Assembly (NCBI GenBank): GCA_024227135.1
Contig: JAAELC010000145.1
Coordinates: 1 to 57,232 of the forward strand
Direction of reading: 5' to 3'
Source: Gammaproteobacteria bacterium
GTDB lineage: Bacteria > Pseudomonadota > Gammaproteobacteria > Chromatiales > Chromatiaceae
Length of the DNA stretch: 57,232 bases
Each line of letters starts with the position of its first letter. Position 1 is the stretch's first letter. Shown in pieces: positions 18,403 to 27,910 of the stretch. The translations under genes were made by a program, and so were the position numbers. The notes under the pieces are model-generated. The model worked only from the letters and a program-made list of their open reading frames with translations, did not search any database and had not been told where the DNA came from.

Positions 18403-20103
18403 CTACACGTTCTGGCGCATGACACCGCCCAATGACGGATCTCCGCTACCGATGGCGAATACTTTGGAAAGGTAAACCGGAGGTTCGATTCCAAGGAGCT
18501 CATACAGCTTGGTCAGATGCAATCGAAACAGACGTTCGAAATCACTGACGGTATCTCCCGGGTTATAGTCTCCGAACCACCAGAACCAATCCGACCCTTC
18601 GCATCGGGCCAGCTGGAGTTTCAGGGCCTCCTGAGTCTGCGCATCCAGGGCCCCCTCGGCCATCTTCGTGTCGTAAGCCCGCTTTGCTTCCACCAGCATA
18701 TCCCAGGCACGATTTTTGTCTCGATTGCCGATCCAGGTTGAAAAAGTGCCATAGACCCAGCTACCAGCAACCAGCTCCTGAAGGGAATCCGCCACGCTGG
18801 TCTGCCGATTCAGAACGTCGCTGAAGGTGGTCAGTTCAAGCCCTGGATGCTCCGCTATCCGTTGGTAGAGGGCCTCCAGAAAATAGCAGCCGTTACGGGG
18901 GTAGTATTCCCAGGCATTCTCCCCGTCCATTATGACAGAGACCACACGATGCTCGTCACCGTCCGTGGCAGCAGAAATGGTTTCGAGATGTTGTATAAAG
19001 TTCGCCAGTGCGTGGTCGGCGTGCCAGTCCCCGTAGGTGAATCCAATGAGATCCGAAAGCCCGTCATCCCTAAAAAAACAGTTCAACCGTCCCTCACCCA
19101 TCCGATAGGGTTTGTGTACCCAGTTATCTTCGACGGTCTGATCATTGGCAGCCTTCAGACTGTTATGAAGCACCTGCTGGCCGCTGGCGGCCCAGCGAAA
19201 TCCCTCCTCTTCCATCAAACGGAGCGTCTCGCTGTTGACTGCACCCTCAGAAGGCCAGCATCCCTTGGGGCGAAAACCAAAATGACGCTCGAACACCTCG
19301 TTACCCTTGCGAATATGCCAGCGAGCACGGGGCTCTCCTCCCGGATAGATGTCTGCTTCAGGCAGATTCACTTCGGGCATGGCATCCCGGGCGGAACCAA
19401 AATCCAGCAGTAATGGCACGATGGGATGTGCGTAGGGTGTTACAGAGAGTTCCACCCGTCCTGATTCCGCCAGTATCCGATAACGCCCGATAATCCCTGA
19501 GACCAGATCACCTATCGCCTCGACCAACCGGCGCCGGTCTTCGGTATTGAAGCCCTTCCCCTTCTTTTCCAGAGAGCCGATGCGAATATCATTGACCCGT
19601 GCACACTCCCCCATCCATGCCAGGTGATACCAGACCAGCAGGTCCGCCAGGTACTGATCACTGAAGTACATGGAATCACCAGGACTGGACTCGATCCAGC
19701 CAGCCATTTCCACTAACCGCTGAAAATTATCGAATCGATTTATCAGGTGTTTTTCATTGGCGCGCTGGCAGTCACTGATCAAATCACGACGGGTTTCCTG
19801 ATCCAACGGCAACCCGGGGCCCGCCAGCGCCGCCAGCAGAGGATCACGAATGAGGCTGCCATTTTTAAGCCATTTCCCTATCTGCAGAGCATAGTCTTCC
19901 AGCTGTTCAAGCAACACCGGCGCGAAATTGACCACTGCCCGTGCTCCCGGACTGTTCTCCAGGTGGGACGCCATATCGGCATAGTCCTTGATGGCGTGCA
20001 GGTAGACCCAGGGGAGCTGAAAATCACTTTGCTCCGGTCCCCTGTAGTCCGGCTGGTGCATGTGCCAGCAGAGAACCACCTTGAGTTGAGAATTATCTGA
20101 CAT
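18403..20103 (-). CDS. Glycoside hydrolase family 57 (alpha-amylase/branching type)
   Basis: A 566-residue GH57 enzyme. Family motifs are visible: HMHQP near residue 14, [10 protein letters not shown] with the nucleophile Glu at about residue 264, and [10 protein letters not shown] with the catalytic Asp near residue 390. GH57 members are alpha-amylases, 4-alpha-glucanotransferases or branching enzymes acting on alpha-1,4 glucans; the sequence does not decide which. There is no signal peptide, so it is cytoplasmic. The start overlaps the last 11 bases of glgC (20093-20103), implying translational coupling. It lies between glgC and malQ, so glycogen synthesis or turnover is the likely role. 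Confidence 0.9.
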   Translation of the reverse strand: MSDNSQLKVVLCWHMHQPDYRGPEQSDFQLPWVYLHAIKDYADMASHLENSPGARAVVNFAPVLLEQLEDYALQIGKWLKNGSLIRDPLLAALAGPGLPLDQETRRDLISDCQRANEKHLINRFDNFQRLVEMAGWIESSPGDSMYFSDQYLADLLVWYHLAWMGECARVNDIRIGSLEKKGKGFNTEDRRRLVEAIGDLVSGIIGRYRILAESGRVELSVTPYAHPIVPLLLDFGSARDAMPEVNLPEADIYPGGEPRARWHIRKGNEVFERHFGFRPKGCWPSEGAVNSETLRLMEEEGFRWAASGQQVLHNSLKAANDQTVEDNWVHKPYRMGEGRLNCFFRDDGLSDLIGFTYGDWHADHALANFIQHLETISAATDGDEHRVVSVIMDGENAWEYYPRNGCYFLEALYQRIAEHPGLELTTFSDVLNRQTSVADSLQELVAGSWVYGTFSTWIGNRDKNRAWDMLVEAKRAYDTKMAEGALDAQTQEALKLQLARCEGSDWFWWFGDYNPGDTVSDFERLFRLHLTKLYELLGIEPPVYLSKVFAIGSGDPSLGGVMRQNV

Positions 20104-21361
20104 AATTTAATACCTGTCCCAGCATCTCCGAAGTGACGAGCACCACACCTCCCGGGGAGACGAGAAAGCGTTTCGCATCCGCCTCCAGATCCTGACCAAT
20201 GATGGTCCCCTCCGGAATTTTGCACCCTCTGTCAATCACCGCTTTCCTGATTCGGCAATGGCGGCCGATGACCACGTCCGGCAGAATAACCGAGTCGCTG
20301 ACATCTGAATACGAGTTGAGGCGTACATTGGAAAAAAGCAGCGAGTTTCGAACCTTTGAGCCTGAAATGATGCAGCCCCCGGATACCATGGAATCCACCG
20401 CCATACCCCGACGACCATCATTATCAAAAATAAACTTGGCTGGTGGCAACTGTTCCTGATAGGTCCAGATCGGCCAACTCTTGTCGTAGAGATTGAGCTC
20501 AGGTGTGACACCGATCAATTCCAGATTGGCTGCCCAGAATGCATCGATGGTACCCACATCCCGCCAATAGGCCTGCTTACCGCTTCTGGGATCCTGAAAC
20601 GAGTGAGATATAATCCGATACTTATCGATGACCGAGGGAATGATGTCCCTGCCAAAATCATGGCTGGAATTGGGTGTATCCGCATCCTTGATCAACTGCT
20701 CAAACAGAAAATCCTTGTTGAACAGATAGATCCCCATGGATACGAGTGCGGTATCATCGCTGCCGGGAAGGGGTTTGGGGTGCTCAGGTTTTTCGGCAAA
20801 CTCTTTGATACGTCCCTCATCGTCCACCGCCATCACGCCGAATTCCCTGGCAGTGTTCAGATCCACCTCGATGCAGCCTACCGTCATATCAGCTCCTGAT
20901 TCCACATGATGGGCGATCATGGTGCCGTAATCCATCCGATAGATATGATCCCCGGCAAGGATCAACACGTAGGATGGGTCATGATTTCTAAATATATCCA
21001 GATTCTGGTACACCGCATCGGCTGTACCGGTATACCAGTTGCTTTCGATCCGCTGTTGTGCCGGCAACAGTTCAACGAATTCACCAAACTCCCCACGCAG
21101 GAAGCTCCAGCCTTTCTGAATATGGAGAATCAGGGAATGAGCCTTGTACTGGGTCAGCACCCCCACCTGGCGGATTCCGGAGTTGATACAATTGGAGAGC
21201 GGGAAATCGATAATTCTGAATTTCCCTCCGAAAGGCACGGCCGGCTTGGAGCGCCATTTGGTCAGGTGTTTGAGCCTGGAGCCCCGTCCGCCTGCCAGAA
21301 TCAGTGCCAGCGTATTTCTCGTCAAACGGCTGACAAATCGTGGATCCTGTGCTGTATTCAT
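20093..21361 (-). CDS. glgC: Glucose-1-phosphate adenylyltransferase
   Basis: GlgC makes ADP-glucose, the committed step of bacterial glycogen synthesis. The 422-residue protein has the nucleotide-binding signature [30 protein letters not shown] in its first 45 residues, HIYRMDYG (substrate site, about residues 141-148), [11 protein letters not shown], and a C-terminal left-handed beta-helix (after about 300) with [24 protein letters not shown] 21361 has AGGAG six bases upstream; a GTG directly precedes it. It is the first gene of the minus-strand glucan operon and divergent from glgB. No glycogen synthase gene is present in this window. Confidence 0.95.
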   Translation of the reverse strand: MNTAQDPRFVSRLTRNTLALILAGGRGSRLKHLTKWRSKPAVPFGGKFRIIDFPLSNCINSGIRQVGVLTQYKAHSLILHIQKGWSFLRGEFGEFVELLPAQQRIESNWYTGTADAVYQNLDIFRNHDPSYVLILAGDHIYRMDYGTMIAHHVESGADMTVGCIEVDLNTAREFGVMAVDDEGRIKEFAEKPEHPKPLPGSDDTALVSMGIYLFNKDFLFEQLIKDADTPNSSHDFGRDIIPSVIDKYRIISHSFQDPRSGKQAYWRDVGTIDAFWAANLELIGVTPELNLYDKSWPIWTYQEQLPPAKFIFDNDGRRGMAVDSMVSGGCIISGSKVRNSLLFSNVRLNSYSDVSDSVILPDVVIGRHCRIRKAVIDRGCKIPEGTIIGQDLEADAKRFLVSPGGVVLVTSEMLGQVLNYVR

Positions 21362-21833
21362 CACACTCTCCTACACTCCTTCAAAGAGTCCTTGCTGTAA
21401 GATCATATCTATCGGGTGACAAGCAACACGAAAGATACAACTCAGGGATAAATCAGTATATGCTAACACGCCCGATATTTTATGGGCGATCAATGACTGT
21501 GGTCGATATTTAACCGCCTTGTTACTTGTAATCGGTAAACATAGGGCCGTGGAAATGAATAAGTATCTAAAAATTGTGCTGGATTTTGGTTCAGATTCAA
21601 GGCGTGGAAAGGGGCACATAGCTATTCTATGCAACCTTTTCCACAACGCAGAAGCTGAACCAAAAAACGAGCAAGACTGGATAATTGTTTCTTTCCACGG
21701 CCCTTAACCGGGATCCGTGCTGACGAGCGAATTCCGTCGTCGAACGCCGGTCTTGCCGGCAGCGACAGGCGGAAACTCATCCCAGAACAAGCCGCACGCA
21801 CCGGGGACTGCCCCGGGCCAACGGAGTAGACCC
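21362..21833. other. glgC-glgB divergent regulatory region
   Basis: The 470-base region between divergent glgC and glgB. For glgC, a minus-strand -10 TATACT lies at 21455-21460; the matching -35 is poor (21478-21483) but is overlapped by the inverted repeat CGCCC 21469-21473 / GGGCG 21484-21488, which could be an operator. The rest is dominated by the 162-bp palindromic element at 21543-21704. For glgB, GGAG lies seven bases before ATG 21834. Confidence 0.4.
21543..21704. repeat. 162-bp imperfect palindrome, MITE-like
   Basis: The two halves pair over almost their whole length. The outer ends are a perfect 13-bp inverted repeat, AGGGCCGTGGAAA (21543-21555) with TTTCCACGGCCCT (21692-21704). 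Inside are TTTTGGTTCAG (21584-21594) with CTGAACCAAAA (21655-21665), GTGGAAAGG (21604-21612) with CCTTTTCCAC (21635-21644, one bulge), and CATAG (21617-21621) with CTATG (21627-21631) around a five-base loop. Perfect ends and full-length pairing resemble a miniature inverted-repeat element. No clear target duplication is seen. A 50-codon open frame crossing it looks spurious. Confidence 0.7.
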
Positions 21834-24002
21834 ATGGATAGAAGCCAGAAAGACGCACTCCAGACCATTGCCGAAGCACGCCATCACGATCCTTTTGAAG
21901 TGCTGGGTCGGCACGTCGATGGCAAAGAGGTGACTGTCCGGGTCTTTCTCCCCCGCGCCTCCCGGGTCGGGATAGCTGAGACAGAGATCGATCTGGTACC
22001 CCGGAGTGGCACTGACTTTTTCGAGTGGACCGGACCCGCAGAGCGGGTGCCGGAGCACTACAGGATTACCTGGACCGATGATGCCGGCCAGTCCCACAGC
22101 CGTCATGACCCCTATTGCTTTGGGGCGATGCTCGAAGAGTTCGATCTGCACCTTTTCAACGAAGGTAATCACTGGCATGCATATAACTTTCTTGGAACCC
22201 ATCCCCGTACCGTAGATGAGGTGGATGGCGTACTCTTTTCTGTCTGGGCACCCAATGCGGCACGCGTCAGTATCGTCGGTGAATTCAACAACTGGGATGG
22301 TCGGGTACACCAGATGTGCAGCCGGGGTGGCAGCGGTGTCTGGGAGCTGTTTCTGCCCGGTGTGGAGACGGGTAGTCTTTATCGCTTCGAGCTGAGAAGC
22401 CACTCGGGGGAAGTACTTACCAAGAACGACCCCTATGCCAACGCATTCCAGAAACGGCCCGACAATGCCGGCCTCGTAACGGGCCGCTCAGACTACGTCT
22501 GGGAGGACCGGCTATGGATGACAACCCGAGAAAAGCAAGACTGGCAGAAGGCCGCCCTGTCCGTTTACGAAGTCCATCTGGGCTCCTGGCAGCGCGCTTC
22601 CCAGGGTGAGTTTCTCAACTATCGGGACATCGCCCACGCGCTCGCCGAATACGTGAACGAACTGGGATTCACCCACATCGAACTGCTCCCGATTACCGAG
22701 CATCCTTTCGATGGTTCCTGGGGTTATCAGACCACCGGTTATTTTGCTCCCACCAGCCGGTTCGGTACACCAGACGATTTTCGCTATTTTGTCGATCACC
22801 TGCACCAGAAGGGGATTGGCATTATCCTCGACTGGGTACCCGCCCACTTCCCGAAGGATACCCATGCACTGGCACGATTCGACGGAAGCGCGCTTTACGA
22901 ACACGAAGACCCGCGTCAGGGAGAGCATCGAGATTGGGGAACACTGATCTTTAACTACGGCCGTCCCGAGGTCAAAAATTTCCTGATTTCCAGCGCCATT
23001 TACTGGCTTGAGGAGTTTCATCTCGATGGACTGCGGGTGGATGCGGTAGCTTCAATGCTCTACCTGGATTATTCCCGGGAGGAAGGTGACTGGATACCGA
23101 ATCAGCACGGGGGACGGGAAAACCTGGAAGCAGTGGAATTCATGCGTCACATGAACAGCGTCACCCACGAGCTTTTTCCTGGCACCCTGATGGTAGCGGA
23201 GGAATCCACCGCCTGGCCCCAGGTATCGAGATCGACCTGGCTCGGGGGGTTGGGTTTCAGTATGAAATGGAACATGGGATGGATGCATGACACCCTGTCG
23301 TACCTGTCCAAAGACCCCATATTCCGCCACTATCATCATGACCAGTTGACCTTCGGGCTGTTATACGCTTTCACCGAAAATTTCGTGCTGCCTTTTTCCC
23401 ACGACGAAGTGGTACACGGAAAGGGTTCACTGCTGGACAAAATGCCGGGGGATCAGTGGCAGCGATTCGCCTCCCTTCGTACGTTGTTTACTTACATGTT
23501 CAGTTATCCCGGGAAAAAACTCCTGTTCATGGGTAACGAGTTTGCCCAGGGAAGAGAATGGTCTGAGGAATCCGAGTTGGACTGGTACCTCATGGATCGC
23601 CCCCAGCACCAGGGTATCAAGGCGCTGATCACCGAGTTGAATCGTCTGTACCGGGAAATCCCTGCTTTCCATGACCTGGAATTCGATGCCGGGGGATTCG
23701 AATGGATCGACTGCCATGACGCCAGCCAATCGGTGCTCAGCTTTCTGCGCTGGGCCATTGACGGCAGTTTTGTGGCCGTCATACTGAACTTCACGACGGT
23801 TCCGCGGGCATACTATCGAATCGGCTTACCCGCAAGTGGCAGCTATCGGGAGATCTTCAATTCGGATTCCAACTATTATGGTGGGACCAATGTGGGAAAT
23901 CAGGGACTCGTCAGCAGCGAACCGGTGGAATGGATGGGACAACCCCACTCGGTAGAACTGACCCTGCCACCCCTTGGGGCGCTGATACTGCAACTGGAGT
24001 GA
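21834..24002 (+). CDS. glgB: 1,4-alpha-glucan branching enzyme (GH13)
   Basis: GlgB introduces alpha-1,6 branches into glycogen. The 722-residue protein (E. coli 728) has an N-terminal carbohydrate-binding module (about 10-110), a second beta-sandwich with [20 protein letters not shown] (about 125-220), the GH13 barrel and a C-terminal beta domain. Catalytic motifs are [18 protein letters not shown] (nucleophile Asp), [11 protein letters not shown] (acid/base Glu) and [13 protein letters not shown] (Asp). ATG 21834 has GGAG seven bases upstream; the frame runs 39 codons further upstream without family similarity. It is divergent from glgC, with which it shares the regulatory region. Confidence 0.95.
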   Translation: MDRSQKDALQTIAEARHHDPFEVLGRHVDGKEVTVRVFLPRASRVGIAETEIDLVPRSGTDFFEWTGPAERVPEHYRITWTDDAGQSHSRHDPYCFGAMLEEFDLHLFNEGNHWHAYNFLGTHPRTVDEVDGVLFSVWAPNAARVSIVGEFNNWDGRVHQMCSRGGSGVWELFLPGVETGSLYRFELRSHSGEVLTKNDPYANAFQKRPDNAGLVTGRSDYVWEDRLWMTTREKQDWQKAALSVYEVHLGSWQRASQGEFLNYRDIAHALAEYVNELGFTHIELLPITEHPFDGSWGYQTTGYFAPTSRFGTPDDFRYFVDHLHQKGIGIILDWVPAHFPKDTHALARFDGSALYEHEDPRQGEHRDWGTLIFNYGRPEVKNFLISSAIYWLEEFHLDGLRVDAVASMLYLDYSREEGDWIPNQHGGRENLEAVEFMRHMNSVTHELFPGTLMVAEESTAWPQVSRSTWLGGLGFSMKWNMGWMHDTLSYLSKDPIFRHYHHDQLTFGLLYAFTENFVLPFSHDEVVHGKGSLLDKMPGDQWQRFASLRTLFTYMFSYPGKKLLFMGNEFAQGREWSEESELDWYLMDRPQHQGIKALITELNRLYREIPAFHDLEFDAGGFEWIDCHDASQSVLSFLRWAIDGSFVAVILNFTTVPRAYYRIGLPASGSYREIFNSDSNYYGGTNVGNQGLVSSEPVEWMGQPHSVELTLPPLGALILQLE

Positions 24003-24046
24003 AAAGGGAAAAAATTTCCGGGGCAACTGCTCACCCCCGGAGGTTT

Positions 24047-24060
24047 CCCCCCATGGGGGG
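24047..24060. repeat. Perfect 14-bp palindrome CCCCCCATGGGGGG
   Basis: A perfect palindrome between convergent glgB and rnhB, 30 bases after another inverted repeat (CCGGGG 24018-24023 with CCCCGG 24035-24040). Neither is followed by a T-run on either strand, so a classical intrinsic terminator is not supported. They may still end transcription or stabilise 3' ends. Confidence 0.5.
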
Positions 24061-24175
24061 TCTGCGGAGGAAGTGTCTTCGGCAGGGAGGCCAAAGCCAA
24101 GCCTCACGGACGTATTGACGGCGTCTTCCGGAACAGACTACCCATGGGGCGTGAGTAGTTACTTACCGGGAGTGC

Positions 24176-24760
24176 TTACTCCTGGGATTGCAGCAGGCGC
24201 CTCACCGGTCCAAAAGTACGCCGGTGTATATCGGTAACACCAAGGGCATGCAGTGCGGCAATGTGTGCTTTGGTCGGATATCCCTTGTGCCCGGCCAACC
24301 CGTAACCCGGGTACCGGGTATCCAACACTACCATCTCCCCGTCCCTGGCAACCTTCGCCAGAATCGAAGCTGCACTGATTTCAGCTATCAGGTCATCCCC
24401 ACCCACAATTGCTTCTGCCGGGCAGGCCAGCTCGGGGCAGCGGTTTCCATCCACGAGTACCTTGTCCGCCCCCACTGGTAAGGCTTCGACAGCCCGCTGC
24501 ATGGCCAGCATAGTGGCATGCAGAATATTCAGTTGATCAATCTCCTCCACTTCTGCTCTTCCCAGAGCCCAGGCAATCGCATGCTCTTTGATGCTGACCG
24601 CCAGTGCTTCCCGTCGTGCAGCGGTGAGTTTTTTTGAATCGGCAAGCCCATCAACAGGTCGTGCCGGGTCCAGAATAACGGCTGCAGCGATCACCGGCCC
24701 CGCGAGTGGCCCACGCCCTGCCTCATCCACCCCGGCTGTATGACTTTCACTTCGGATCAT
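24176..24760 (-). CDS. rnhB: Ribonuclease HII
   Basis: RNase HII removes ribonucleotides from DNA and the RNA of RNA-DNA hybrids. The 194-residue protein shows the DEDD catalytic signature: [20 protein letters not shown] (Asp and Glu, about residues 9-28), [10 protein letters not shown] (Asp, near 100) and [15 protein letters not shown] (about 117-131). Start ATG 24760 overlaps the last 14 bases of lpxB, so translation is coupled. The open frame extends 46 codons further upstream inside lpxB without homology. The lpxA-lpxB-rnhB order is standard in Gammaproteobacteria. Confidence 0.95.
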   Translation of the reverse strand: MIRSESHTAGVDEAGRGPLAGPVIAAAVILDPARPVDGLADSKKLTAARREALAVSIKEHAIAWALGRAEVEEIDQLNILHATMLAMQRAVEALPVGADKVLVDGNRCPELACPAEAIVGGDDLIAEISAASILAKVARDGEMVVLDTRYPGYGLAGHKGYPTKAHIAALHALGVTDIHRRTFGPVRRLLQSQE

Positions 24761-25904
24761 GATTGGATTCCAGAAGATTGATAACCGCCTCAGCAGCCTG
24801 ACGGCTGGAATCACGGCGCAGATCCCGGTGTACCTGCTCGCAGATTTGTCGAATCCCATCGGTACGCTCCGGGGATGCCAGGAGCTCGAGTACGGCATCC
24901 GCCAGAGCCTCAGGGGTTACCGCATCCTGAATGAACTCAGGTGCTATCTCCTGCCCGGCGAGAAGATTAGCCATGGCGATATGGGGTATCTTGACCATAT
25001 CAAACCGTTTGACGATCCAATAGGTGACAGGGCTGAGCCGATAGGCGACCACCATGGGGCGTTTCAGCAACAGCGCTTCCAGGGTAGCTGTTCCCGATGC
25101 CGTCAACACCACGTCAGCAGCCTGCATGGCCTCTCGAGCCTGACCGGGCAGAATCAAGAGCGGTAAATCCGGGGCCATAGACCGCCAGATAGATTCGAAC
25201 GCCTCCCTCGTCTGCCCACTGACCAGTGGTACCAGAAAGCAGCACTCCGATTCCTGCTCCAGGCACCGTTCTGCCGCGCCCAGAAAACTCTCAGAAAGTG
25301 ACCTGATTTCACTCATCCGACTACCCGGCAGCAGTGCAATCACCTTTTTTTCGGGGTCGATACCCAGCCTTTCCCGTGCCTCATCCATGCTGCTTTCAAG
25401 AGATATTTCATCAGCAAGGGGATGACCGACATAACTGACAGGTACCCGGTGCCGCTTTAGAAACTCCACTTCGAACGGAAAAATACTCAGGACCAGGTCC
25501 GCGGCCCGGCGAATTTTGTTGACCCGTTTTGGGCGCCATGCCCAGACTGTCGGGCTGACATAATGAACTGTCGGTATCCCAGCCTGCTTTAAAACCAGTT
25601 CCAGTCCGAGATTAAAATCAGGGGCATCGATACCGATGAACAGACCGGGAGGATCGGAAATAAAGTGCTTCGCCAGCTGGCGCCGGATTCGGAGCAGTTC
25701 CGGGAGATGTTTGATTACCTCGGTCAGACCCATGACCGAAAGTCGATCCATGGGATGGAGGCTTTTGCACCCAAGGGCTTCCATGAGCGGCCCACCTACC
25801 CCTTCGAATCGAATGTCGGGGTATCTGGCTGTCAATTCCCGGATGAGGCCTGCCCCCAGCTGATCGCCGGAGGGCTCATTGGCAACGATACCGATTCTAA
25901 CCAC
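24747..25904 (-). CDS. lpxB: Lipid-A-disaccharide synthase
   Basis: LpxB (GT19) condenses UDP-2,3-diacylglucosamine with lipid X to form the lipid A disaccharide at the inner membrane. The 385-residue protein opens with [21 protein letters not shown] and has [30 protein letters not shown] (about 127-141), [25 protein letters not shown] and the C-terminal [21 protein letters not shown]. Start ATG 25904 follows lpxA by 17 bases. It depends on LpxD acting earlier in the pathway, and lpxD is not in this window. Confidence 0.95.
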   Translation of the reverse strand: MVRIGIVANEPSGDQLGAGLIRELTARYPDIRFEGVGGPLMEALGCKSLHPMDRLSVMGLTEVIKHLPELLRIRRQLAKHFISDPPGLFIGIDAPDFNLGLELVLKQAGIPTVHYVSPTVWAWRPKRVNKIRRAADLVLSIFPFEVEFLKRHRVPVSYVGHPLADEISLESSMDEARERLGIDPEKKVIALLPGSRMSEIRSLSESFLGAAERCLEQESECCFLVPLVSGQTREAFESIWRSMAPDLPLLILPGQAREAMQAADVVLTASGTATLEALLLKRPMVVAYRLSPVTYWIVKRFDMVKIPHIAMANLLAGQEIAPEFIQDAVTPEALADAVLELLASPERTDGIRQICEQVHRDLRRDSSRQAAEAVINLLESNHDPK

Positions 25905-25921
25905 GATAGGTCGACTGCAGA

Positions 25922-26692
25922 TCAGCGCACGATGCTGCGTTCGCTTTTCCGAAGAAAATCCACGTAAGCCTTGAGCTCGGGAGTTTCTGCACTCAGCGTA
26001 TCCAACTGGGTGATTGCATCTTCCAGTTTCAGCTGCTGCTTGTAGAGCAGCTTGTAACCCTGTTTGATCTGCCGTATCGCCTGCTCGTCAAAACCTCTTC
26101 GACGTAAGCCTTCCGAGTTGACACCGAAAGGTTTCGAAGGATTACCGCTCACCATGACATAAGGGGGTATATCCTTGCTCACCGCCGATCCCATTGCACA
26201 GAAGCTGTGGGCACCAATGCAGCAAAACTGATGCACGATGGTAAAACCGCCCAGAATGGCCCAGTCATGTAGGGTGACATGCCCACCAAGAGAGGCGGCA
26301 TTGGCCATAATCACGTGATTTCCGATCTGACAGTCATGAGCCACATGGATGTAGGCCATGAACAAGTTGTCATTCCCGATGCGGGTCACCACGGCATCCT
26401 GTGCGGTGCCACGATTCAGCGTGGCAAACTCTCGAATAACATTCCGGTCACCGATATCCAGACGCGTGAACTCGCCCTTGTACTTCAGGTCCTGGGGATC
26501 TTCACCGACGGAAGCAAACTGAAATATTCGATTGTCGATTCCTATTCGGGTGGGACCCTTTATCACAGAATGCGGGCCGACATTGGTACCCTTTCCTATC
26601 TGGACATTCGCCCCGATCACAGCAAACGGACCAACATCGACACCTTCGTCCAATTCAGCCTTGGGATCAATTACGGCACGGGAATCAATCAA
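25922..26692 (-). CDS. lpxA: UDP-N-acetylglucosamine O-acyltransferase, probable TTG start
   Basis: LpxA starts lipid A synthesis by acylating UDP-GlcNAc from acyl-ACP. It is a left-handed beta-helix of hexapeptide repeats with [15 protein letters not shown], the catalytic His region [16 protein letters not shown] and [18 protein letters not shown]. The family consensus begins at (M)[13 protein letters not shown], which points to TTG 26692 as start (256 residues), with AGGGA nine bases upstream and the TTG sharing bases with the fabZ stop (TTGA, 26689-26692). A GTG at 26716 would add eight residues. The uncommon start and four-base overlap suggest translational coupling to fabZ. Confidence 0.93.
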   Translation of the reverse strand: MIDSRAVIDPKAELDEGVDVGPFAVIGANVQIGKGTNVGPHSVIKGPTRIGIDNRIFQFASVGEDPQDLKYKGEFTRLDIGDRNVIREFATLNRGTAQDAVVTRIGNDNLFMAYIHVAHDCQIGNHVIMANAASLGGHVTLHDWAILGGFTIVHQFCCIGAHSFCAMGSAVSKDIPPYVMVSGNPSKPFGVNSEGLRRRGFDEQAIRQIKQGYKLLYKQQLKLEDAITQLDTLSAETPELKAYVDFLRKSERSIVR

Positions 26693-27129
26693 TCTGAGAA
26701 ATCCCTGGATGTACACATGATCTCTGCGCTGGCCGCGATTTTGCCGTCCACTTTGGCAGTACCGGAGAAAAAGCCGATACCCCGCTTCACAACCTTTTGT
26801 TTAACCTCTATCAACAGCTGGTCCCCGGGCTCAACCTGCCGTTTGAAGCGGGCTTTATCGATACCGACAAACAGGTAGATCGACGTCTCACTGACCGATT
26901 CCGGATTGGATTCCATTGCCAGCAGCCCGGTAGCCTGAGCCATGGCCTCAACGATCAACACCCCCGGCATCACCGGGCGGATAGGGAAATGGCCATTGAA
27001 GTATGGCTCATTATAGGTGACGTTCTTGATAGCCTGCAGATAGCTGTCCTTCTCGTAATCGATCACTTTGTCGATCAGAAGAAACGGGTAGCGGTGCGGT
27101 AACAGACTCAGCACCTTATGAATATCCAT
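26689..27129 (-). CDS. fabZ: 3-hydroxyacyl-[acyl-carrier-protein] dehydratase FabZ
   Basis: FabZ removes water from beta-hydroxyacyl-ACP in fatty acid elongation and competes with LpxA for hydroxyacyl-ACP. The 146-residue hot-dog protein has [22 protein letters not shown], then the catalytic His in [14 protein letters not shown] and the catalytic Glu in [16 protein letters not shown] 27129 is chosen on homology; the frame opens 60 codons further upstream into a non-coding gap. Normally lpxD precedes fabZ; here 254 bases of non-coding sequence separate it from skp. Confidence 0.95.
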   Translation of the reverse strand: MDIHKVLSLLPHRYPFLLIDKVIDYEKDSYLQAIKNVTYNEPYFNGHFPIRPVMPGVLIVEAMAQATGLLAMESNPESVSETSIYLFVGIDKARFKRQVEPGDQLLIEVKQKVVKRGIGFFSGTAKVDGKIAASAEIMCTSRDFSD

Positions 27130-27383
27130 CGTGGCCAAAATATCTCTCCCAATTCGACCGGACAAGTCGCTCCTGGCTATCATCCGCCCAGGAATGCCAG
27201 CATCCCGGATATCCTGTGATACCAGCACCTTCCAGATGAAACCAAGTAACAGGCTGACCCCGTCGCCTCGGACACAGGCGGTAGCAGAAATGCAATCACA
27301 GGTCGCCAAAGCCGGTCTGCAACCGGATCCCAGCCCTTTCCAGATGGAGCTGAATCAGAGCAATCCCGGGGATCTGAGCCGCG
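27130..27383. other. Non-coding gap where lpxD is usually found, with a near-direct repeat
   Basis: A 254-base gap between skp and fabZ. I translated it on the coding strand in two frames and found no LpxD-like hexapeptide repeat. It contains two near-identical 17-base copies, 15 of 17 matching: CCAGCACCTTCCAGATG at 27222-27238 and CCAGCCCTTTCCAGATG at 27330-27346, 108 bases apart. The shared core CAGCACCTTC recurs at 44791-44800 beside another inverted repeat, so this may be a degenerate dispersed repeat. Confidence 0.5.
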
Positions 27384-27893
27384 TTATCGGCGTTGCTGTC
27401 TCAGCTTTCTCAGTACTTTTTCCGTCAGATTCACTCGATCGCTCGCATAGACCACACCTTCACTGAGGATGACATCGATTTTCTCCTGTTCACCGATCTG
27501 GTGAATGACCTCCTCCACTTTGCGTAAAAGTTTATTGGTCTCTTCGTTGCGCCGAATATTGAAGTCCTCGCGAAACTCATCGCTCATTGATTTGATCTTG
27601 CGCCTTCTGGATCGAATATCTTTCTCGGTGCGTTGAATTTCGGAAGCACTCATGACCGAACCGTCTCGGGCCAGTTTGTCTTCCAGTTTCTTCAACTGCT
27701 TCTGCTTTGCCACCAGGTCTTTTTGACGACGCTTGAACTCCGCATCCAGGGATTTACGCACCCTGTCATACTGGGGGGACTGTTCGATGATCTTAGTAGC
27801 ATCCACCACACCGATTCGGATATCTGCTGCAGACAGGGAGCCCACATAAACCAGCAGGCTGGATAAAAACAGAATAGATAGGAAGTTTTTCAC
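27384..27893 (-). CDS. skp: Periplasmic chaperone Skp/OmpH
   Basis: Skp holds unfolded outer-membrane proteins on their way to the BAM complex. The 169-residue protein has a signal peptide (MKNFLSILFLSSLLVYVGSLSA, cleavage about residue 22), then the trimerisation core IRIGVVDATKIIEQSP and long charged coiled-coil arms (about 45-130, rich in Lys, Arg and Glu). It ends with the VNLTEKVLRKLRQQ core strand/helix. It lies 17 bases after bamA. The following gene should be lpxD by synteny but is fabZ. Confidence 0.9.
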   Translation of the reverse strand: MKNFLSILFLSSLLVYVGSLSAADIRIGVVDATKIIEQSPQYDRVRKSLDAEFKRRQKDLVAKQKQLKKLEDKLARDGSVMSASEIQRTEKDIRSRRRKIKSMSDEFREDFNIRRNEETNKLLRKVEEVIHQIGEQEKIDVILSEGVVYASDRVNLTEKVLRKLRQQRR

Positions 27894-27910
27894 GACATTT
27901 CTCCAAGCAA

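Noticed and set aside
21555-21707. Possible 50-residue protein starting MNKYLKIVLDF
   Set aside because: It lies almost entirely inside the 162-bp palindrome, so its sequence is dictated by the hairpin; there is no ribosome site or family match.
27130-27309. 60-codon N-terminal extension of fabZ as a fused domain
   Set aside because: The extension has no family similarity and the canonical FabZ start [16 protein letters not shown] is at 27129.
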